NCBI GenBank assembly: GCA_963705325.1
Contig: OY970069.1
Coordinates: 5,146,001-5,210,000, forward strand
Length of the DNA: 64,000 nucleotides
Direction: 5' to 3'
Origin: DATARH01 sp963705325
Lineage (GTDB): Bacteria; Pseudomonadota; Alphaproteobacteria; ATCC43930; CGMCC-115725
Part shown: positions 18,228 to 28,677 of the stretch, one piece after another
Layout of the letters: each line of letters opens with the position of its first letter
Position numbering within the stretch: the stretch's first letter is position 1
Made by a program: the position numbers and the translations under genes
Notes under the pieces: generated by a model
What the model saw: the letters and a program-made list of their open reading frames with translations, nothing else
Database searches by the model: none
What the model was told of the DNA's origin: nothing

Positions 18228-19331
18228 ATGTCCGGCCCGGTCAAAATCCTCGGGGTGGACGACGAGCCTGACTTTGAGTTGCTCGTGACGCAGCGTTTTC
18301 GCCGTCACATCCGCGACCGGGAGTTTTCCTTCCAGTTCGCCCATCACGGTGAAGAGGCGCTGGCGATGCTCGAAGCCGATCCCGAGATCGAGTTGATGCT
18401 GCTCGACATCAACATGCCGGTGATGGATGGGTTGACCCTCTTGACGCACATCCGCGAGCAGCAGTCATCGGTCCGGGCAATTATGGTCTCCGCCTATGGC
18501 GACATGACCAATCTCCGCACCGCGATGAACCGCGGCGCCTTTGACTTTGTCACCAAGCCGGTCGATTTCGCGGACCTCGAGATCACCATCCGTAAGACGC
18601 TTGCCGATATCGCCAAGCTGCGCACGATTGACCAGCAGCGTTCCATCGCTGAACGGGCCCGCACCAACCTCTCCCGCTACTTCTCGCCCCAATTCGCGGC
18701 CCTACTTGCCGAGCGCGACGAGCCGCTGGGCGCCGTGCGACGGCAGAACGTCGCGGTGCTGTTCGCCGACATTGTCGGCTTCACCCGCATGGCTGAGGCA
18801 ATGGCGCCCGAGGCGGTCGTCACCATGCTGCGTCAGTTCCACGACCACATGACCGCACAGATCTTCGCCTGTGGCGGCTCGGTCGAGAAGTACATCGGCG
18901 ACGAGATCTTCGCCGTCTTTGGTGTGCCGGAGCCCAGCAGCCACGACGCTGCCAACGCACTTAAATGTGGGCAGGCGATGCTTGCTGCGCTCGCCGAGTG
19001 GAATCGGGAGCGCGAGGCGGCCGGCGAACCGCGCTTGTCAATTGGCATCGGCCTCAACTACGGCCCAGCCGTCCTCGGCGACGTCGGCAGCGAGCAGGCG
19101 TTGTCGTTCACGATCATTGGCGACACGGTCAACACCGCAAACCGGCTCCAGGGCCTCACCCGCACATTGGCGGCACCACTGGTCGCTGCTGATACGGTCG
19201 TGCAAGCGATCAAAGCAGGGGCTGACCCAGAGCTGACACTCGCGCTTTCGAACCTGCGCGATCGCGGCGAACATAAGCTGCGCGGACGTCGCGCCCCTGT
19301 GCACATCTGGACCTGGGACGCCGATCTTTGA
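18228..19331 (+). CDS. Receiver-adenylate/guanylate cyclase fusion
   Basis: 367 residues: receiver (1-125; VDDEPD, phospho-Asp in LLDINMPVMDG, Lys in VTKPVDF), a coiled linker, then a class III cyclase domain (about 165-350) with the metal-binding Asp in VLFADIVGFTRM and the second in VEKYIGDEIFAVFG. Phosphorylation by the upstream kinase is expected to control cyclic nucleotide synthesis, linking this cassette to Crp/Fnr-type signalling (inference). A frameshifted homologue lies at 40067-40998. Confidence 0.88.
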   Translation: MSGPVKILGVDDEPDFELLVTQRFRRHIRDREFSFQFAHHGEEALAMLEADPEIELMLLDINMPVMDGLTLLTHIREQQSSVRAIMVSAYGDMTNLRTAMNRGAFDFVTKPVDFADLEITIRKTLADIAKLRTIDQQRSIAERARTNLSRYFSPQFAALLAERDEPLGAVRRQNVAVLFADIVGFTRMAEAMAPEAVVTMLRQFHDHMTAQIFACGGSVEKYIGDEIFAVFGVPEPSSHDAANALKCGQAMLAALAEWNREREAAGEPRLSIGIGLNYGPAVLGDVGSEQALSFTIIGDTVNTANRLQGLTRTLAAPLVAADTVVQAIKAGADPELTLALSNLRDRGEHKLRGRRAPVHIWTWDADL

Positions 19332-19530
19332 CCAAGCGCGGTTGGCCAACAATCTGCGCCGCTGCGAGGGTCGGCACCAGGGGCATGGACTGCCGCCACC
19401 TTCGTGTTGCGAAGATCTGCAACGGGTCCAGCCCGTGTGAAAACGGCGCGAATTGAGGTCGCGGCGGATTCCGAGTTGCGCACAGCTATTTTAGAATCCT
19501 GAAGCCTTGCGGGCTTCGGGAGCTGGGGAG

Positions 19531-20147
19531 ATGCATCGGTTCATCGATGGCGAAGATCGGCTGCAACAAACACTGCTGCCGCACAGCCTGGAGGATTACG
19601 TCAGCGAGGAAAACCCGGTTCGCGTGATCGAGGTCTTCATCGACGAACTGGATCTTGCGGCCTTGGGGTTTGCCGGGATGACGCCGGCGGCGACGGGACG
19701 GCCGGCTTACCATCCCTCGACGCTGCTGAAGATCTACCTTTACGGCTATCTGAACCGCGTGCAGTCGAGCCGGCGGCTCGAACGGGAAGCGCTGCGCAAT
19801 ATCGAGGTGATGTGGCTCACGGGCCGCCTGTCGCCCGACTTCAAGACGATCGCCGACTTCCGCAAGGACAATGGCGCGGCGATCCGGGCGGTATGTCGTC
19901 AGTTCGTCGTTCTTTGTCGCCGGCTGGCCCTGTTCGGCCAAGCGATTGCCGCCATCGACGGCAGCAAGTTCAAAGCGGTGAACAATCGCGACAAGAACTT
20001 CACCAAGACCAAGCTGAAGAAGCGAATGGAACAGGTCGAGGCCAGCATCGCGCGTTACCTGCAGGCCCTGGATACCGCGGATCGGCAAGAAGGCGAGGTC
20101 GCCGAGGTCAAGTCGATCCGGGTGAAGGAGAAGATCGCCGCCCTGCG
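19531..20147 (+). pseudogene. IS1182 transposase, N-terminal part
   Basis: Begins MHRFIDGEDRLQQTLLPHSL with the IS1182/IS5-type N-terminal region (YHPSTLLKIYLYGYLNRVQS) and the first catalytic Asp in AAIDGSKFKAV. The reading frame is broken at CCCTGCG (20141-20147) by the IS21 insertion; codons beyond belong to the IS21 end. Continues at 22781. Confidence 0.75.
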
Positions 20148-20291
20148 TGCGGATTCCGCTGATTTCGCTCGGTCATTCCGAGATCATGTCGCTCGCTGTT
20201 CCGAGATGATCTCGCTCGCTGTTCCAACATGATGTCGCCCGGTTGAGGCGTCCTGCTGACGGTGGGTTTTTGACGAGTGTCGGGGCGGTGG

Positions 20292-21038
20292 TCAATCCTT
20301 TGGGGCTGGTGGCGGTCGGGTCCGGCGCAGGCTGTCGCCGGCCAGATCGATGCGATGGGCGTTGTGGACGAGGCGATCGAGGATGGCGTCGGCATAGGTC
20401 GGGTCGCCGATCACCTGATGCCATTTGTCGACCGGGATCTGGCTGGTCAGGATGGTTGAGCGTCGGCCGTAGCGTTCTTCGAGGATCTCGTAGAGATCGC
20501 GGCGGGCAGCGCCGTCGAGCGGATCGAGGCCCCAATCATCCAAGATGAGGAGCTGGATGCCGGCGAGGCTGCGCATGATGCGGGCGTAGCGTCCATCGCC
20601 GCGCGCCAGGGCAAGATCGGCAAAGAGCTTGGGAACGCGCTGATAGAGAACCGAGCGGTTGTCGCGGCAGGCTTTGTTGCCGAGGGCGCAGGCAAGCCAA
20701 CTCTTTCCGACGCCGGTCGGCCCGCACAGGATCAGATTGTCGTGCGCGTCGATCCAGTTGCCGTCGGCAAGCTTGTGGAACACCCCGCGATCGAGGCCGC
20801 GCGGGGCACGGTAATCGACATCCTCGACAACGGCTTGATGGCGCAATCGGGCATAGCGCAGCCGAGCGGCAAGACGTTTGTCGCGACGATAGGTGACCTC
20901 GCGATCAACCAGCAGGCCGAGCCAATCGGGATGGGTAAGGGTGGCGCCTTCGCCGGAGGTTTCGAGTTCGGCGAAGGCCTGGGCCATGCCGGAAAGCCCG
21001 AGCTGGGCGAGTTGATCGAGCATTGGATGGGTCAGCAC
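20292..21038 (-). CDS. istB: IS21 helper ATPase IstB
   Basis: 248 residues, AAA+ transposition helper: Walker A ILCGPTGVGKSWLACALG near residue 104-121 and Walker B LLILDDWG. Encoded 12 bases after istA. It acts with IstA in target capture and strand transfer. Full-length for the family. Confidence 0.88.
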   Translation of the reverse strand: MLTHPMLDQLAQLGLSGMAQAFAELETSGEGATLTHPDWLGLLVDREVTYRRDKRLAARLRYARLRHQAVVEDVDYRAPRGLDRGVFHKLADGNWIDAHDNLILCGPTGVGKSWLACALGNKACRDNRSVLYQRVPKLFADLALARGDGRYARIMRSLAGIQLLILDDWGLDPLDGAARRDLYEILEERYGRRSTILTSQIPVDKWHQVIGDPTYADAILDRLVHNAHRIDLAGDSLRRTRPPPAPKD

Positions 21039-21050
21039 TGTCCCTTCTCC

Positions 21051-22598
21051 TTAATGGTAGTAGCGGGGGCCGCGGATGTTGGGGTGGAGGACCGGAACGG
21101 CATCGCCGGCCCGGTTCTGTGTGGCTTGACGATCGAGCCTGTTGTCGAGGATTGAGCGCACCGAGCCGTAGGTCAGCGTGCCGATCTCGACGGCGCGCAT
21201 CGCCGCCGCTTCGACGCGGTCGGCACCGAATGGACGCACCAGGCGCACGATACCCAGGCAGGAGCGGAAGCCCTGCTCGGGATGCGGCCGGCGCTCCAGG
21301 ATCAGCTCGCACAGCGCCGCGGTGGCGGGACCGATCGCGGTTGCTTCCTGGCGAATGCGCTCGACCGTCCAATCGGCGTATCGGCGATGGCTCGAGGGCA
21401 TGTGCTCGGGCACCGTGGTGTGCCGGTGATTGCCACTGGAGCGCAGATGCGCGGCGACGCGCTCGCCCTTGAGGAAGATCTCGACGGTGCGCGGCGTCAA
21501 TCGCACCTCAACTTCGCTGCGCGCGAAGCGATAGGGGACGCTGTAAAAGTGGGCCCCGACCTCGACGTGATAATCGACGCCGACGCGGCGCAGGCGCCAT
21601 TCGGCGAAGGAATAAGGCTCGGCGGGCAACGGCTTGAGATGCGGCCGATCGAGTTCCTCGAGCAGGGCGCGGCGGGTGACCCCAAGCCGCCGGATCGGAC
21701 GCATCTCGTTGAGCTGGTGCAATAACTCGCCGATCGTGGCATTGAGTTCGGCCAGGCTGTAAAAGCGGCGGTGGCGCAACCGGCCAAGCAGCCAGCGCTC
21801 GACGATCAGCACCGCCGCCTCGACCTTGGCTTTGTCGCGCGGGCGGCGCGGCCGTGCCGGCAGGATCGCGGTATCGTAATGCGTCGCCATCTCGGCGTAG
21901 GTACGATTGACCTGCGGCTCGTAGAGGCAGGCCTTGATGACCGCGACCTTGGTGTTGTCCGGCACCAGCAGGTTCGGCACGCCGCCGATCGCCTCGAAGG
22001 CCCTGGTATGGGCACTGATCCAGTCAGCGAGTGCCTGCGTCCAGCTCGCCTCGGCGTAGGTAAAGTTGGAGGCGCCCATGACGGCGACAAAGATCTGCGC
22101 CGGCCGGGTCTTGCCGCTCAGCCGGTCGATGATCACCGGCACCGTGTCACCGGCGTAATCGACAAACAGCTTGTCACCACCGGCATGGGTCTGCCGCATC
22201 GTCACCGAGACCCGCGATGCCCAGCCGCGGTAGAGCTCGCAAAACCGCGAGTAGCGATAGCCCTCGGGATATCGCTCGATGTACTCGTCCCACAGGATCT
22301 GCAGCGTGACGTGCTTGCGCTTCAGCTCGCGGTGAACCGCCGGCCAGTCGGGCTCGTCGCGGCGGCGATGGCCTTGCTTGGTGCCGACCGCGGTAAACAG
22401 CTGCGCTTCCAGAACAGCGTCGGTCATCTCGGCAGGCAACGGCCAGCCGAGACCGGCGGCGGCAAGCCGCTTCAACGTCAACCGGACAGTCGAGGGCGCC
22501 ACGCCAACCCGGCGGGCGATCTCGTTGCCGGACACACCGGCGGCATTCAACCGAAGCACGTCGCGCACCTGGCGCATCGCGATCCTCTCTGCTGGCAT
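21051..22598 (-). CDS. istA: IS21 transposase IstA
   Basis: About 515 residues. N-terminal HTH (GVSGNEIARRVGVAPSTVRL), then a DDE integrase core with Asp in LFVDYAGDTVPV, Asp in LLVPDNTKVAV and Glu in KAKVEAAVLIVERW. I use the Met of MPAERIAMRQVRDV; a Met six codons upstream also exists. Complete, so the element may be active. Confidence 0.85.
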   Translation of the reverse strand: MPAERIAMRQVRDVLRLNAAGVSGNEIARRVGVAPSTVRLTLKRLAAAGLGWPLPAEMTDAVLEAQLFTAVGTKQGHRRRDEPDWPAVHRELKRKHVTLQILWDEYIERYPEGYRYSRFCELYRGWASRVSVTMRQTHAGGDKLFVDYAGDTVPVIIDRLSGKTRPAQIFVAVMGASNFTYAEASWTQALADWISAHTRAFEAIGGVPNLLVPDNTKVAVIKACLYEPQVNRTYAEMATHYDTAILPARPRRPRDKAKVEAAVLIVERWLLGRLRHRRFYSLAELNATIGELLHQLNEMRPIRRLGVTRRALLEELDRPHLKPLPAEPYSFAEWRLRRVGVDYHVEVGAHFYSVPYRFARSEVEVRLTPRTVEIFLKGERVAAHLRSSGNHRHTTVPEHMPSSHRRYADWTVERIRQEATAIGPATAALCELILERRPHPEQGFRSCLGIVRLVRPFGADRVEAAAMRAVEIGTLTYGSVRSILDNRLDRQATQNRAGDAVPVLHPNIRGPRYYH

Positions 22599-22780
22599 CG
22601 TCCCCTCCCGTGGCAAAAGCCAAAGGAGCGGACGCTAAGCGGTCAGCAGAGACGCCCTTTAACCGGGCGACTTCATCCCGGAATGGCGGGCGATATCATC
22701 TCGGATCGCCGAGCGAGATCAAATCGGAATGCCGGGCGACATCATCCCGGAATCGCGGGCGACTTCCGTCGGAATCCGCA

Positions 22781-23607
22781 CCCTGCGCGAGCAGATGCGG
22801 GCGTTCCAGGGGCTGGAGAAGGAGCTACTGACCACGCCGGATCAGCAGATCTCGCTGACCGATCCCGACGCCAGGTCTATGGCCACCAGCGGGCGCGGAA
22901 GCGGGATTGTCGGGTACAATGTGCAGACCGCGGTCGATGCGAAGCACCACCTCATTGTTGCCCACGAGGTGACCAATGTCGGTAACGACCGCGCCCAGCT
23001 GTCAAAGATGGCCGACCAGGCCAAGACCGCTATGGGCACCGACACCCTCGATGTTCTCGCCGACCGGGGCTACTTCAAGGGCGAGGAGATCCTCGCCTGC
23101 GAGACGATCGGTGTCACTCCCTTCGTTCCCAAGACGCTGACCTCGGAGGCCAAGGCCCAGGGTCGGTTCGGCAAGCAGGACTTTATCTATCAGGCAGAAA
23201 CTGACACCTACCGCTGCCCGGCCGACGAACGGCTGACCCGGCACTTCACGTCAGTGGAAAACGGCATGGACCTGCACGTCTACTGGACGACCGCTTGCCC
23301 TGCCTGTCCATTAAAACCCCAATGCACGACCGGCACGGAGCGGCGCATCAAGCGCTGGGAGCATGAGGCTGTGATTGACGCCATGCAGGAAAGGCTCGAC
23401 CGGATGCCTGATGCGATGCTGGTGCGCCGGCAAACCGTCGAACATCCGTTCGGGACGATCAAATCGTGGATGGGAAGCACCCACTTCCTAACCAGGACGC
23501 TCGACAAGGTGCGAACCGAAATGAGCCTCCACGTTCTGGCCTATAACCTCAAGCGAATGATCGCGATCTTCGGCGTCGGGCCGCTGATGGCAGCGATCAG
23601 AACCTGA
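22781..23607 (+). pseudogene. IS1182 transposase, C-terminal part
   Basis: Continues the interrupted IS1182 reading frame (EQMRAFQGLEKELLTTPDQQ) with second catalytic Asp in DVLADRGYFKGEEI, a Cys-rich segment (CPACPLKPQC) and Glu in RRQTVEHPFGTIKSWMG. Only the IS21 insertion prevents expression. 23608-23858 carries the presumed IS1182 end and nothing else recognised. Confidence 0.75.
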
Positions 23608-23858
23608 TTGCCCGCTCAAGCCGCTCGTGCCGGTCGAGCAACCCGCACCTCGCACGCACCCACATCATGTTTTTCCACGGCCTCGGTCGACAGCAGCCGA
23701 GTTGATCGAGCCTCGCCGATGACCGTTTTCGGCGCATCGCAGCCGTCGGCCCGCGTCGCTTCGAACGGCCGGTTTGCGAACCTTGAGCGGACGTTCGTTA
23801 TCGCGGTCTTAGCCGGGGGGTCATGCCCCAAACGAGACATGACCAGGAACTTGCCCAG

Positions 23859-24782
23859 TTAGATTCCTTTATACGCGACGGCATAAATCGCGTTGGTCTC
23901 GAGGCGGTCGATCTTCCTGTCCTTCAGCCAATTAACATTGTCAGCCTTCACCCGCGCCGCCGCTTGCGGCCCCATCTGCTCAATCACCCAGCGCAGTCCC
24001 GATCCACGGGCGATGGTCCACCAATCTTCGCCCGAGCGCAGCGCCTGAAATCCGTCTTCCGCCGCAACCTCGATGTTTGCTGCGCCGCCGTCCAGGAGCA
24101 ACCGCCGCACCGACTCGACATCGGTAATTCGATCCCAGGGATTGAACGCGCTATGGAGATCAGCTCGCTCCTGCTTAGTCGCCACCTGCCAGCGTGAATA
24201 GGCCGGTTCGAATATTCGAGGACCCCATGTGGTTACTGCGAGCTTCCCACCCGGTCGCACCATGCGCCACAACTCGCGGACTAAGCCTTCCATGTCGGGT
24301 ACGAAAAAGATCGAGAAAACACTGACGACGGCGTCAAATCCGCCGTCCGGATAGCCGAGAGACGTCATGTCGCCGAGTTGGAACTCGATGTTTGCAAGAT
24401 TTCGTGCCGTTGCCTTGGCGCGAGCGCGGTCAAGCAAGCGCGAGGACAAGTCTACGCCGGTGACAAAACCACTTGGACCGACAGCCGCCGCTGCCGGCAG
24501 CGCAGAGGCGCCGGACCCGCAGCCGACATCGAGTATGCAGGCACCGGCCGAAGGAGCGAGACGCTCGACCGTCCGCCTGCCAATGCGGTCCCAGAAGCCC
24601 AAAGGCTCGTCGTCAAAATGATCGGCCGCCGCATCATATGTAGCGGCTGCCTTCGCTTTAGCCTGCTTCAGCGGATCGTCCAAATAAACCTCCGTCGTTT
24701 TGAGGCTCTGAACGAGTTCGACCAGCGTATCGAAAGACGACGTTCTGTCCAGGGCATATGGTGCTCTCGAGTTGACACTCAA
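23859..24782 (-). CDS. Class I SAM-dependent methyltransferase
   Basis: 307 residues. Motif I ILDVGCGSGASALPAAAAVG (residues 88-107), acidic end of strand 2 in TGVDLSSRLLDRA, motif II region GDMTSLGYPDGGFDAVVSVF and post-II VRPGGKLAVTTWG: the UbiE/COQ5-like Methyltransf_11 type. Substrate unknown. The frame opens with TTG 24782; no upstream ATG is in frame, so the start is uncertain. Sandwiched between two IS composites, likely island cargo. Confidence 0.78.
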   Translation of the reverse strand: MSVNSRAPYALDRTSSFDTLVELVQSLKTTEVYLDDPLKQAKAKAAATYDAAADHFDDEPLGFWDRIGRRTVERLAPSAGACILDVGCGSGASALPAAAAVGPSGFVTGVDLSSRLLDRARAKATARNLANIEFQLGDMTSLGYPDGGFDAVVSVFSIFFVPDMEGLVRELWRMVRPGGKLAVTTWGPRIFEPAYSRWQVATKQERADLHSAFNPWDRITDVESVRRLLLDGGAANIEVAAEDGFQALRSGEDWWTIARGSGLRWVIEQMGPQAAARVKADNVNWLKDRKIDRLETNAIYAVAYKGI

Positions 24783-25202
24783 CGGCGGGATCTATCCCTA
24801 TCTTGAGGAGCAAGGGTTGATTGAGCTGTTTGGTACAGCGTAATGCGTCAAGCCGCTCGACATCCTCAACGGCTATCCCTTTGAGATGCGTCCGCTTACG
24901 GCGCCAATGCGTCATAAAGCGGGCTGCCAGCGAAGGTCCGCTATTCCAAACTGAACGGCTATTCGTTGTTGCCGGCTTATCCGGCCGGATTTGCCCCGAA
25001 GCAGCCCTTTCGAGCCACGAGGGACTGGCCCTAGGGAGTGCCGGAGTACTAGAGCATTTTCAGATTGATGTAGCGCGGCGATCTGGATGAGAAGCGGCGG
25101 CGATCAGGATGAGAATGCCGGTGCCGCGACGGCCCCATGATTGTCGCGGCGGGATTGTCGCGCAAGGGTCTGTTGCGGGGTTTGATTGTCGCGGCGCGAT
25201 AG

Positions 25203-26012
25203 TTAGGTGTTGGCGGCGACTGTCGCGCGGACGGGTGGCCGCCCGGGTCCGCGTTTGCGGTCGAGGGCGGTGCGGCGGCGATAGCTTTCGACGTTCATCT
25301 CGAAGATGGTGGCGTGGTGGACGAGGCGATCGACGACGGCCAGCGTCATCGCCTGATCGGGGAAGATCTTGCCCCATTCGCCGAACGGCTGGTTGGCGGT
25401 GACGAGCAAGGATCGCCGCTCGTAGCGGGCACCGATGAGTTCGAAGAGGACGCTGGTTTCGGCCTGATCCTTGGTGACGTAGGCGAGGTCGTCGAGGATC
25501 AGCAGGTGGTATTTGTCGAGCTTGGTTATGGCGGATTCGAGCGAGAGTTCGCGGCGGGCGATCTGCAACCGCTGGACGAGATCGGTGGTGCGGGTGAACA
25601 GGACGCGCCAACCGTTTTCGACCAAAGCAAAGCCGAGCGCTGCGGCCAGGTGGCTCTTTCCGCCGCCCGGTGGGCCGAACATGATCAGGTTGGCGCCTTT
25701 ATCGAGCCAGCTGTCGCCGGCGGCGAGCGCCATGACCTGCGCCTTGCTGACCACGGGTACGGCCTCGAAGTCGAAGCTGTCGAGGGTCTTGCCGGGTGGC
25801 AATCTGGCTTCGGCCAGGTGGCGTTCGATGCGGCGCCGGGCTCGCTCGGCCATCTCGTGCTCGGCGAGGGCGGCGAGGAAGCGGGCCGCCGGCCATCCTT
25901 CCTTGTCGGCCTGAGCGGCAAGGTCGGCCCAGACCAGCTTGACCGCGGGCAACCGCAGCTCGGCCAGAAGCAGCTCGACGCGGGCGGTGTCGATGGCATT
26001 GGTCGCCCTCAT
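25203..26012 (-). CDS. istB: IS21 helper ATPase IstB (element 2)
   Basis: 269 residues. Walker A IMFGPPGGGKSHLAAALG and Walker B LLILDDLAYV. The start overlaps the istA stop by four bases (ATGA), as is common in IS21. The tail is basic (RKRGPGRPPVRATVAANT). Confidence 0.88.
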   Translation of the reverse strand: MRATNAIDTARVELLLAELRLPAVKLVWADLAAQADKEGWPAARFLAALAEHEMAERARRRIERHLAEARLPPGKTLDSFDFEAVPVVSKAQVMALAAGDSWLDKGANLIMFGPPGGGKSHLAAALGFALVENGWRVLFTRTTDLVQRLQIARRELSLESAITKLDKYHLLILDDLAYVTKDQAETSVLFELIGARYERRSLLVTANQPFGEWGKIFPDQAMTLAVVDRLVHHATIFEMNVESYRRRTALDRKRGPGRPPVRATVAANT

Positions 26013-27536
26013 GCCACGCTGCCCGCCCGGACGGTACCGAGCTCGTCGTAGAGATGAAGCGGCACCAGTTCGACGGTGATATCGGGAATGGCGGCGGGGT
26101 CGGGAGCAAAGCGTCGGGTGAAGCCATCGAGATCGGGCAATCTGCCGGCGTCGAGCTCGGCGTCGATGGCGGTGGCGAGTTCGGCCTCACATGCGCGCTC
26201 ATGGGCGAGCGCGAGCAGCCCGACCATGGCGCGGCAGGCCTGCTTCTCGCCGTTGCCGGCCAGCAGCGTCTCGAAGGCGCGACGATAGGCGCGTCGCGGG
26301 AAGAGCTGGTCTCGATAGACCAGATTGAGCAGGGCCATGGGTTTGCGGCGCAAGGCGTGGATGACGTGGCGATAATCGACGACGTGGCCGTGCTTGCCGT
26401 TGGGGTGTGCCCGGCCACGACGCAACGTCATCAGCGGCGTGGCGCCGAGGAAGCATTCGAGCCGATCGTCGTAAAGGCGCACACGCAGCCGGTGGCCAAT
26501 CAGGCGCGAGGGCACCGTATAGAACACCTTCTTGAGGGTGAACCCGCTGCTCGAGGTCACGGTGACGATGGTCTCTTCGTAATCCGTCGTCCGGCGCATC
26601 GGCAGCACTTGCAGGGCCGAGCGCTCGAGGTCGAGACGCTTGCGGTTGTGCGCGTTGCGCCGGCCGACAATCTCGTCGACGAAGCGGCGATAAGCATCGA
26701 GCGTGTCGAAGTCGCGCGAGCCGCGCAGCAGCAGCGCATCCTCGATCGCCTGCTTGAGATGGCCGTGTGGGCTTTCGATCGACCCGTTCTCGTGGGCCAC
26801 GCCGCGATTGTTGCGGGTCGGCTCCATGCCGTAATGCGCGCACAACGCCTCATAGCGGCGGGTCTGATCCTGCCGCGCGTCATCGTCGAGATTGCGGAAG
26901 GCGGCCGACAGGCTGTCGCTGCGATGCTGCAAGGGAGCTCGTCCCAGCGCCCACAGTGCATTCTGCAGCCCCTCGGCCAAGGCCACAAAGCTCTCGCCGC
27001 CAAGTACGACATGGGCGTGCTCCCAACCCGAGAAAGCCAGGCGGAAGTGATAGAGCCGATGATCGAGCGGCGCGTCGGCGATGCTGACACCGCGCTCGCC
27101 CATATCGGTAAAATCGGACAATCCGAGCCGACCCGGCGGGTGCTCTTGACGGAAGATGACGTCCTGCTCGGCGCCGTTGAGCGCCCGCCACGTGCGGATG
27201 CGACGTTCCAGCGTGCGCCGGATGCCAGCGCCGATCTCGGGATGGCGCCGCCGGATCTCGTCAAAGATGGCGACCGGCCGCAACCCGGCAACGCTCTTGA
27301 GCAGCGGTACTACTTCGCAGTCCCAGACCGCGGACAACGGATCTGGCCGCCGCCGATCCCGCGGCGCTCGCTTTTGCGAGGGTAATCGCGGGTCGTGTTC
27401 GATGCGGTAGGCGCTGGCGGGGCTGAACCCGGCTTTGGCCGCGGCGATGACCGGCGGCTCGGCTTGGCGCAAACTCATGTATAGCCTCATCTGGTGGTCG
27501 GTGATGTGGCGACCGGGCAAGGGGCAGTTCCTCATC
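26009..27536 (-). CDS. istA: IS21 transposase IstA (element 2)
   Basis: About 508 residues. N-terminal HTH (YMSLRQAEPPVIAAAKAGFS), then an integrase core with Asp in GLSDFTDMG, a second catalytic Asp probably in QHRSDSLSAAFRNL and Glu in NGSIESPHGHLKQAIED. I start at ATG 27536 (MRNCPLPGRHITDHQM); the frame extends further upstream to 27631 but those residues are not typical of the family. Confidence 0.82.
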
Positions 27537-27715
27537 GGCGTGAAGAACCTGCTTCCTATCCGGCCGGCCGCGACCGCCAGCCAACGCCGACCCTTATGGG
27601 GCCGCGCCGTTCGCCGGATTTGCAACGGCACTCGGGCTACGCCCTCCTGCCGTCACGCATCCGGCGTCATTCTCATCCAGATTGACGCGCCCCTCATCCT
27701 GTTTGTCGCGTAGCA

Positions 27716-28677
27716 GATTGAGTTTGCGTAGCCCGCAGCTCGGAGATAGTTGGCGCATTCATCTGGGGTGAACTGGTCGAGCAGGTCGCCGATGCGCCGC
27801 CACAGACCATCGCGGGTTCGTTCTGGGGCCTGGCGCAGCAGCGTCTTGAGTTTGGCGAAGGCCATTTCGATGGGATTCATGTCGGGTGAGTAGGGCGGCA
27901 GCAGGAAGAGTTGAGCGCCGGCGGCAGTGATCGCGGCACGAACCGCGGCAATCTTGTGGGCCGGCAGGTTGTCCATCACGACGATATCGTCGGGTTGAAG
28001 CGTCGGGATCAGCACCTGCTCGACATAGGCGAGAAAAGCCTCGCCGGTCATCGGTCCGTCGAGCACCATTGGCGCGGTCAAACCATCGCACCGCAGCGCG
28101 GCGACAAAGGTCGTAGTCTTCCAATGGCCGAACGGCGCTTTGGCCAACAGGCGCTGGCCACGCGGGGCGCGACCGTAGAGCCGGGTCATCTTGGTGCTGG
28201 CGCCGGTCTCGTCGATGAACACGAGCTTGTCGGTATCAACAAAGGGCTGCGCCGCCCGCCAGATGCGGCGCCGAGCAGCGACGTCCGGCCGGTCTTGTTC
28301 GGCGGCGCGGAGCGTCTTTTTTTAAACGACAGCCCGAGACGGTCAACCGCCGACCACATTGCCCCGTTGCTCAACCGTACCGCATGCTCGGCCAAAAGCC
28401 AGGATCGCAAAGCCGCCAGAGTGATGTCCGGGTAAGCGGTGATATGGGCCGCCAAGGCGGCCTCCTGCGCCGGCGTCAATTTGCGCGGCCGGTGACCGCG
28501 CCGCATGCTGGCGCTCACCTCGCCGGTCCGCCGCCGGCGGATCAGCGCCTTGTAGATGTAAGACACGCTGACCCGGAAAACCGAGGCCGCCAACCGCGCC
28601 GCCATGCCACCGTCGATCGCCGCCAGAACCCGCGCCCGCAGGTCCTCCGCATAGCTCTGCCCCTGCCGCCAAGCCAT
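27716..28677 (-). CDS. IS630 transposase, expressed by -1 frameshift
   Basis: Two frames. The upstream one (28677 to about 28316) encodes the HTH region (MAWRQGQSYAEDLRARVLAA, LSNGAMWSAVDRLGLSFKK). The downstream one carries the DDE domain: Asp in VFIDETGAST, Asp in VVMDNLPAHK, Glu in NPIEMAFAKLK. They join at a run of seven A followed by G (minus strand, near 28317-28325); shifting -1 there continues as KTLRAAEQDRP. The native stop was the TGA formed by GATTGA and its old left flank. The IS21 insertion replaces it, so the protein now gains about 20 foreign residues. Confidence 0.75.

Larger units (their letters stand above)
20148..22780 (-). mobile_element. IS21-family element 1, inserted in IS1182 transposase
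   Basis: 2633 bp. Both ends read TGCGGATTCCG inward (5'-TG...CA-3'), followed by several subterminal repeats with GATNTC/ATCATC-type cores. Target duplication CCCTGCG is seen at 20141-20147 and 22781-22787. Carries istA and istB on the minus strand. Intact by inspection. Confidence 0.85.
19431..23680 (+). mobile_element. IS1182-family element interrupted by IS21 (approximate ends)
   Basis: The transposase gene is split at 20147/22781 by an IS21-family element; removing it with one target duplication restores the frame exactly. Outer ends are estimated from weakly matching sequences near 19431-19445 (GCCCGTGTGAAAACGG) and, inverted, 23669-23682 (reading CCGTGGAAAAAC on the minus strand). No target duplication of the IS1182 was recognised. 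Confidence 0.55.
25069..27715 (-). mobile_element. IS21-family element 2, inserted in IS630
   Basis: 2647 bp, ends TG...CA, flanked by the duplicated target GATTGA (25063-25068 and 27716-27721). Terminal repeats include GCGATCTGGATGAGAA and GCGATCAGGATGAGAATG on the left with inverted relatives on the right. Distinct in sequence from IS21 element 1, so a second lineage. Confidence 0.85.

Noticed and set aside
24760..24843. Plus-strand tail reading LNGGIYPYLEEQGLIELFGT before a stop
   Set aside because: Protein-like but too short to assign, no start, and overlaps the methyltransferase start; could be a dead fragment.
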